Part shown: piece by piece, positions 6,122-7,659 of the stretch | How positions within the stretch are numbered: the stretch's first letter is position 1 | Layout: each line of letters starts with the position of its first letter | Assembly: GCA_013695115.1 (NCBI GenBank) | Contig: JACDBD010000435.1 | Location: 1 to 7,659 of the forward strand | Direction of reading: 5' to 3' | DNA length: 7,659 bases | Origin: Actinomycetota bacterium | GTDB lineage: Bacteria; Actinomycetota; Acidimicrobiia; IMCC26256; JACDBD01 | The notes under the pieces: generated by a model | Told to the model about the DNA's origin: nothing | Seen by the model: only the letters and a program-made list of their open reading frames with translations | Databases searched by the model: none | Position numbers and translations under genes: made by a program

Positions 6122-6586
6122 ATGCGTGAAGCGCCCGTTCCAACCCAACAACCGCAAGCGCAAGAAGACCCACGGTTTCCGCACCCGCATGCGGACGCGC
6201 GGCGGTCGGGCCGTCATCAAGTCCCGGCGCCGACGGGGCCGCGCCCGGCTGTCGGCCTGATCCGGTCCGTCCGCGACCGTGCAACCTTCGACGCCCTCGT
6301 CCGAGCGCGCCGCCGCTCCGGGGGCGTCGTCACGCTGCGCTTCGTTCCCGGCGACCCGGCCACGCCGCCCCGCCTCGCCGTCGCGACCGCCCACTCGAGC
6401 GGGAACGCCGTGATCCGCAACCGGGTCCGGCGCCGGCTGCGGGCCGCGGTGGCCGCCCACCGGGACGAGCTGGTGGGCGGCGCCTATCTCTTCGGCGGGG
6501 GGCGGGAGGCGGCAACGGTGTCGTTCGCATCACTGCGCGACGCCGTCGGTGGCCTGATCCGGTCGGTTCGGGAGGAGGGCACGTGA
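6122..6586 (+). CDS. rnpA: Ribonuclease P protein component, start unusual
   Basis: This is the protein subunit of RNase P, which assists the catalytic RNA in trimming the 5' ends of pre-tRNAs. The conserved body begins at [13 protein letters not shown] (residues 47-59 counted from the ATG at 6122). It contains [17 protein letters not shown] (94-110), the basic RNR helix that contacts the RNA, and ends 154 residues from that ATG. The frame has no ATG, GTG or TTG between 6122 and the conserved body. Two readings are possible. Either translation starts at ATG 6122, giving a 45-residue Pro/Gln/Arg-rich extension and enclosing rpmH completely, as in Thermus. Or it starts at the non-standard CTG at 6257, giving 109 residues and a 4-nt CTGA overlap with the rpmH stop. 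The body is certain and the start is not. The 3' end overlaps yidD as GTGA. Confidence 0.88.
   Translation: MREAPVPTQQPQAQEDPRFPHPHADARRSGRHQVPAPTGPRPAVGLIRSVRDRATFDALVRARRRSGGVVTLRFVPGDPATPPRLAVATAHSSGNAVIRNRVRRRLRAAVAAHRDELVGGAYLFGGGREAATVSFASLRDAVGGLIRSVREEGT
6126..6260 (+). CDS. rpmH: 50S ribosomal protein L34
   Basis: This 44-residue, strongly basic protein of the large ribosomal subunit binds 23S rRNA. The sequence is canonical from end to end: [19 protein letters not shown], then [20 protein letters not shown] and a final ARLSA. The start is GTG at 6126 with GAGGAGG 6 nt upstream, which gives exactly the family N-terminus; the ATG at 6122 is in another frame. The gene is first in the operon. 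Its whole length lies inside the open frame of rnpA (one frame back), and its stop TGA at 6258-6260 overlaps a CTG at 6257 of that frame. Confidence 0.97.
   Translation: MKRPFQPNNRKRKKTHGFRTRMRTRGGRAVIKSRRRRGRARLSA
6571..6579 (+). promoter_or_regulatory. Ribosome binding site of yidD
   Basis: GGAGGAGGG inside the last codons of rnpA, 3 nt before the GTG at 6583 (about 4-5 nt from the core). It fixes the yidD start and suggests translational coupling with rnpA. Confidence 0.7.
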
Positions 6587-6852
6587 GGGCGACGCGGCCG
6601 GCCCGCCTGCTGATGGTCCCGATCCGGGGCTGGCGCCTGGTGAGCGCGAACCTCGCGCCGCGCTGTCGGTACGAGCCCTCGTGCTCGCAGTACGCCCTCG
6701 AAGCGCTGGAGCGCCACGGCGCTCGGCGAGGCTCGTGGCTGGCGGCGCGGCGGATCGGGCGCTGCCATCCGTGGGGCGGGTACGGGCCCGACCCCGTTCC
6801 CGAGGCGAACATACGTTCGCTGACGCCGCCCTCGAGATTGGGAGCAGGCTGA
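6583..6852 (+). CDS. yidD: Membrane protein insertion efficiency factor YidD
   Basis: This 89-residue member of the YidD (DUF37) family consists of small membrane-associated proteins that aid YidC-dependent insertion. The family signature is complete: an N-terminal [18 protein letters not shown] (amphipathic), then [15 protein letters not shown] (about 27-41) with its two cysteines, and the [18 protein letters not shown] motif with the third cysteine and the DPVP end. The start is GTG at 6583, overlapping the rnpA stop by 4 nt and preceded by a strong ribosome binding site. yidC begins one base after its stop, in the order typical of bacteria. A short variable tail follows DPVP. Confidence 0.95.
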   Translation: MRATRPARLLMVPIRGWRLVSANLAPRCRYEPSCSQYALEALERHGARRGSWLAARRIGRCHPWGGYGPDPVPEANIRSLTPPSRLGAG

Positions 6853-6853
6853 G

Positions 6854-7659
6854 ATGCTCGACCCGCTGTACGACCTGATCGGTTGGCTGCTGGCGTTCTT
6901 CTACGGGGTGGTGCCGAACCTGGGCGTGGCGATCATCCTGCTCACGGCCACGGTGATGCTGCTGCTGTTCCCGCTCACCGCCAAGCAGGCCCGCTCGATG
7001 CTGGCGATGCAGGAGGTCCAGCCCGAGCTCAAGAAGATCCAGGCCAAGCACAAGGGCGACCGACAGAAGATGGTCGAGGAGCAGCAGAAGCTGTTCCAGG
7101 AGAACAAGGTCAACCCGCTCGGCGGCTGCCTGCCGCTGCTGGCGCAGTTCCCGGTGTTCATCTCGCTCTTCCAGGTGCTCCGCAACACCTACAAGCACAT
7201 CCCCGAGAGCTCCGACCTGTTCCGAGACCTCTGTGGCCGGCACGAGACGGTGAATGCGTGCGGGGCCGCCGACGGCTTCCCCCGGCACCTCCGGTTCCTG
7301 AGCATGGACCTCTCGGTCAGCGCCCTCGACGCGCAGGGCGCGTTACTCACGGTCGCGCCCTACTTCGTGATGGTGGCCCTGGTGGTGCTCAGCGGCTACC
7401 TCCAGTCGAAGCAGACCCAGCGGACCACGCCCAAGGGCGGAGCCAACGCCCAGATGCAGATGATCGGCAAGGTCCTGCCGATCGTCTTCGGCGTCATCTC
7501 CCTGAATTTTCCAGCAGGCCTGGTGGTCTACTTCCTCATCAGCAACCTCTGGCGCCTGGGCCAGCAGGAGGTCATCTTCCGCAAGATCCACCTCCCCCAC
7601 CGCGCGCAGCAGGCGGCGAAGAAGAGCGGGGGCGCCGCACCGCCGGCGCAGGCCATCGA
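6854..7659 (+). CDS. yidC: Membrane protein insertase YidC (Oxa1 family), 3' end beyond window
   Basis: This insertase places proteins into the cytoplasmic membrane, alone or with SecYEG. 268 codons are present and the frame is open at the window end. It is of the Gram-positive type, without the large periplasmic domain of E. coli YidC. Hydrophobic stretches lie at about 5-20, 23-41, 92-109 (GGCLPLLAQFPVFISLFQVL), 163-183 and 208-230 (LPIVFGVISLNFPAGLVVYF). A charged cytoplasmic hairpin, MQEVQPELKKIQAKHKGDR (52-70), follows the second stretch. The start is ATG at 6854, one base after the yidD stop, with GGGAG 9 nt upstream. Two features stand out: position 35, where homologues normally have the groove arginine, is Met, and the external loop has Cys127 and Cys136. 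The tail is Lys/Ala/Pro-rich. Confidence 0.96.
   Translation, partial: MLDPLYDLIGWLLAFFYGVVPNLGVAIILLTATVMLLLFPLTAKQARSMLAMQEVQPELKKIQAKHKGDRQKMVEEQQKLFQENKVNPLGGCLPLLAQFPVFISLFQVLRNTYKHIPESSDLFRDLCGRHETVNACGAADGFPRHLRFLSMDLSVSALDAQGALLTVAPYFVMVALVVLSGYLQSKQTQRTTPKGGANAQMQMIGKVLPIVFGVISLNFPAGLVVYFLISNLWRLGQQEVIFRKIHLPHRAQQAAKKSGGAAPPAQAI

Noticed and set aside
5771..6460. N-terminal extension of dnaA to 701 residues
   Set aside because: The added 230 residues are Arg/Pro/Gly-rich, run antisense through rpmH and rnpA, and have no DnaA similarity. Domain I begins just after the GTGs at 5770 and 5758.

Overview
This GC-rich window is a classical bacterial replication-origin neighbourhood. The minus strand carries dnaA, dnaN, recF, a DUF721/DciA-type gene and gyrB (cut off at the left edge). 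The plus strand carries, divergently, rpmH, rnpA, yidD and yidC (cut off at the right edge). The order dnaA-dnaN-recF-DUF721-gyrB, the very high GC content, the many GTG starts and the protein sequences suggest an actinobacterium (Actinomycetota). An acidimicrobial-type lineage is my guess from the look of RnpA and DUF721, and it is not demonstrated.

Layout from left to right: partial gyrB (1-1411, -); a 144-bp gap with a probable gyrB promoter; dciA (1556-1873, -), which overlaps recF by a GTGA; recF (1870-2994, -); dnaN (3014-4111, -); a 243-bp non-coding stretch that I read as oriC (4112-4354); dnaA (4355 to about 5770, -); a roughly 350-bp divergent intergenic region with one candidate promoter facing each way; then rpmH (6126-6260, +), rnpA (6122 or 6257 to 6586, +), yidD (6583-6852, +) and yidC (6854 to the edge, +). 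There are no mobile elements, CRISPR arrays or rRNA/tRNA genes.

The minus-strand genes form a replication module: DnaA opens the origin, the DciA-type protein is expected to help place the replicative helicase, the clamp gives processivity, RecF acts at gaps and gyrase removes supercoils. The plus-strand genes form a ribosome, RNase P and membrane-insertion module.

The most interesting signals are these. (1) The rnpA frame has no ATG, GTG or TTG near its conserved body. The only canonical start is an ATG 4 nt upstream of the rpmH GTG, so rpmH would lie wholly inside rnpA out of frame, the arrangement known from Thermus; the alternative is a CTG start overlapping the rpmH stop. (2) A row of TAG/TAA triplets next to a DnaA-box-like site between dnaA and dnaN matches the DnaA-trio unwinding element. 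(3) A cluster of DnaA-box-like sites, including an inverted pair, lies on the dnaA start codon, with no Shine-Dalgarno sequence. (4) In YidC, the arginine usually conserved in the hydrophilic groove appears to be a methionine.
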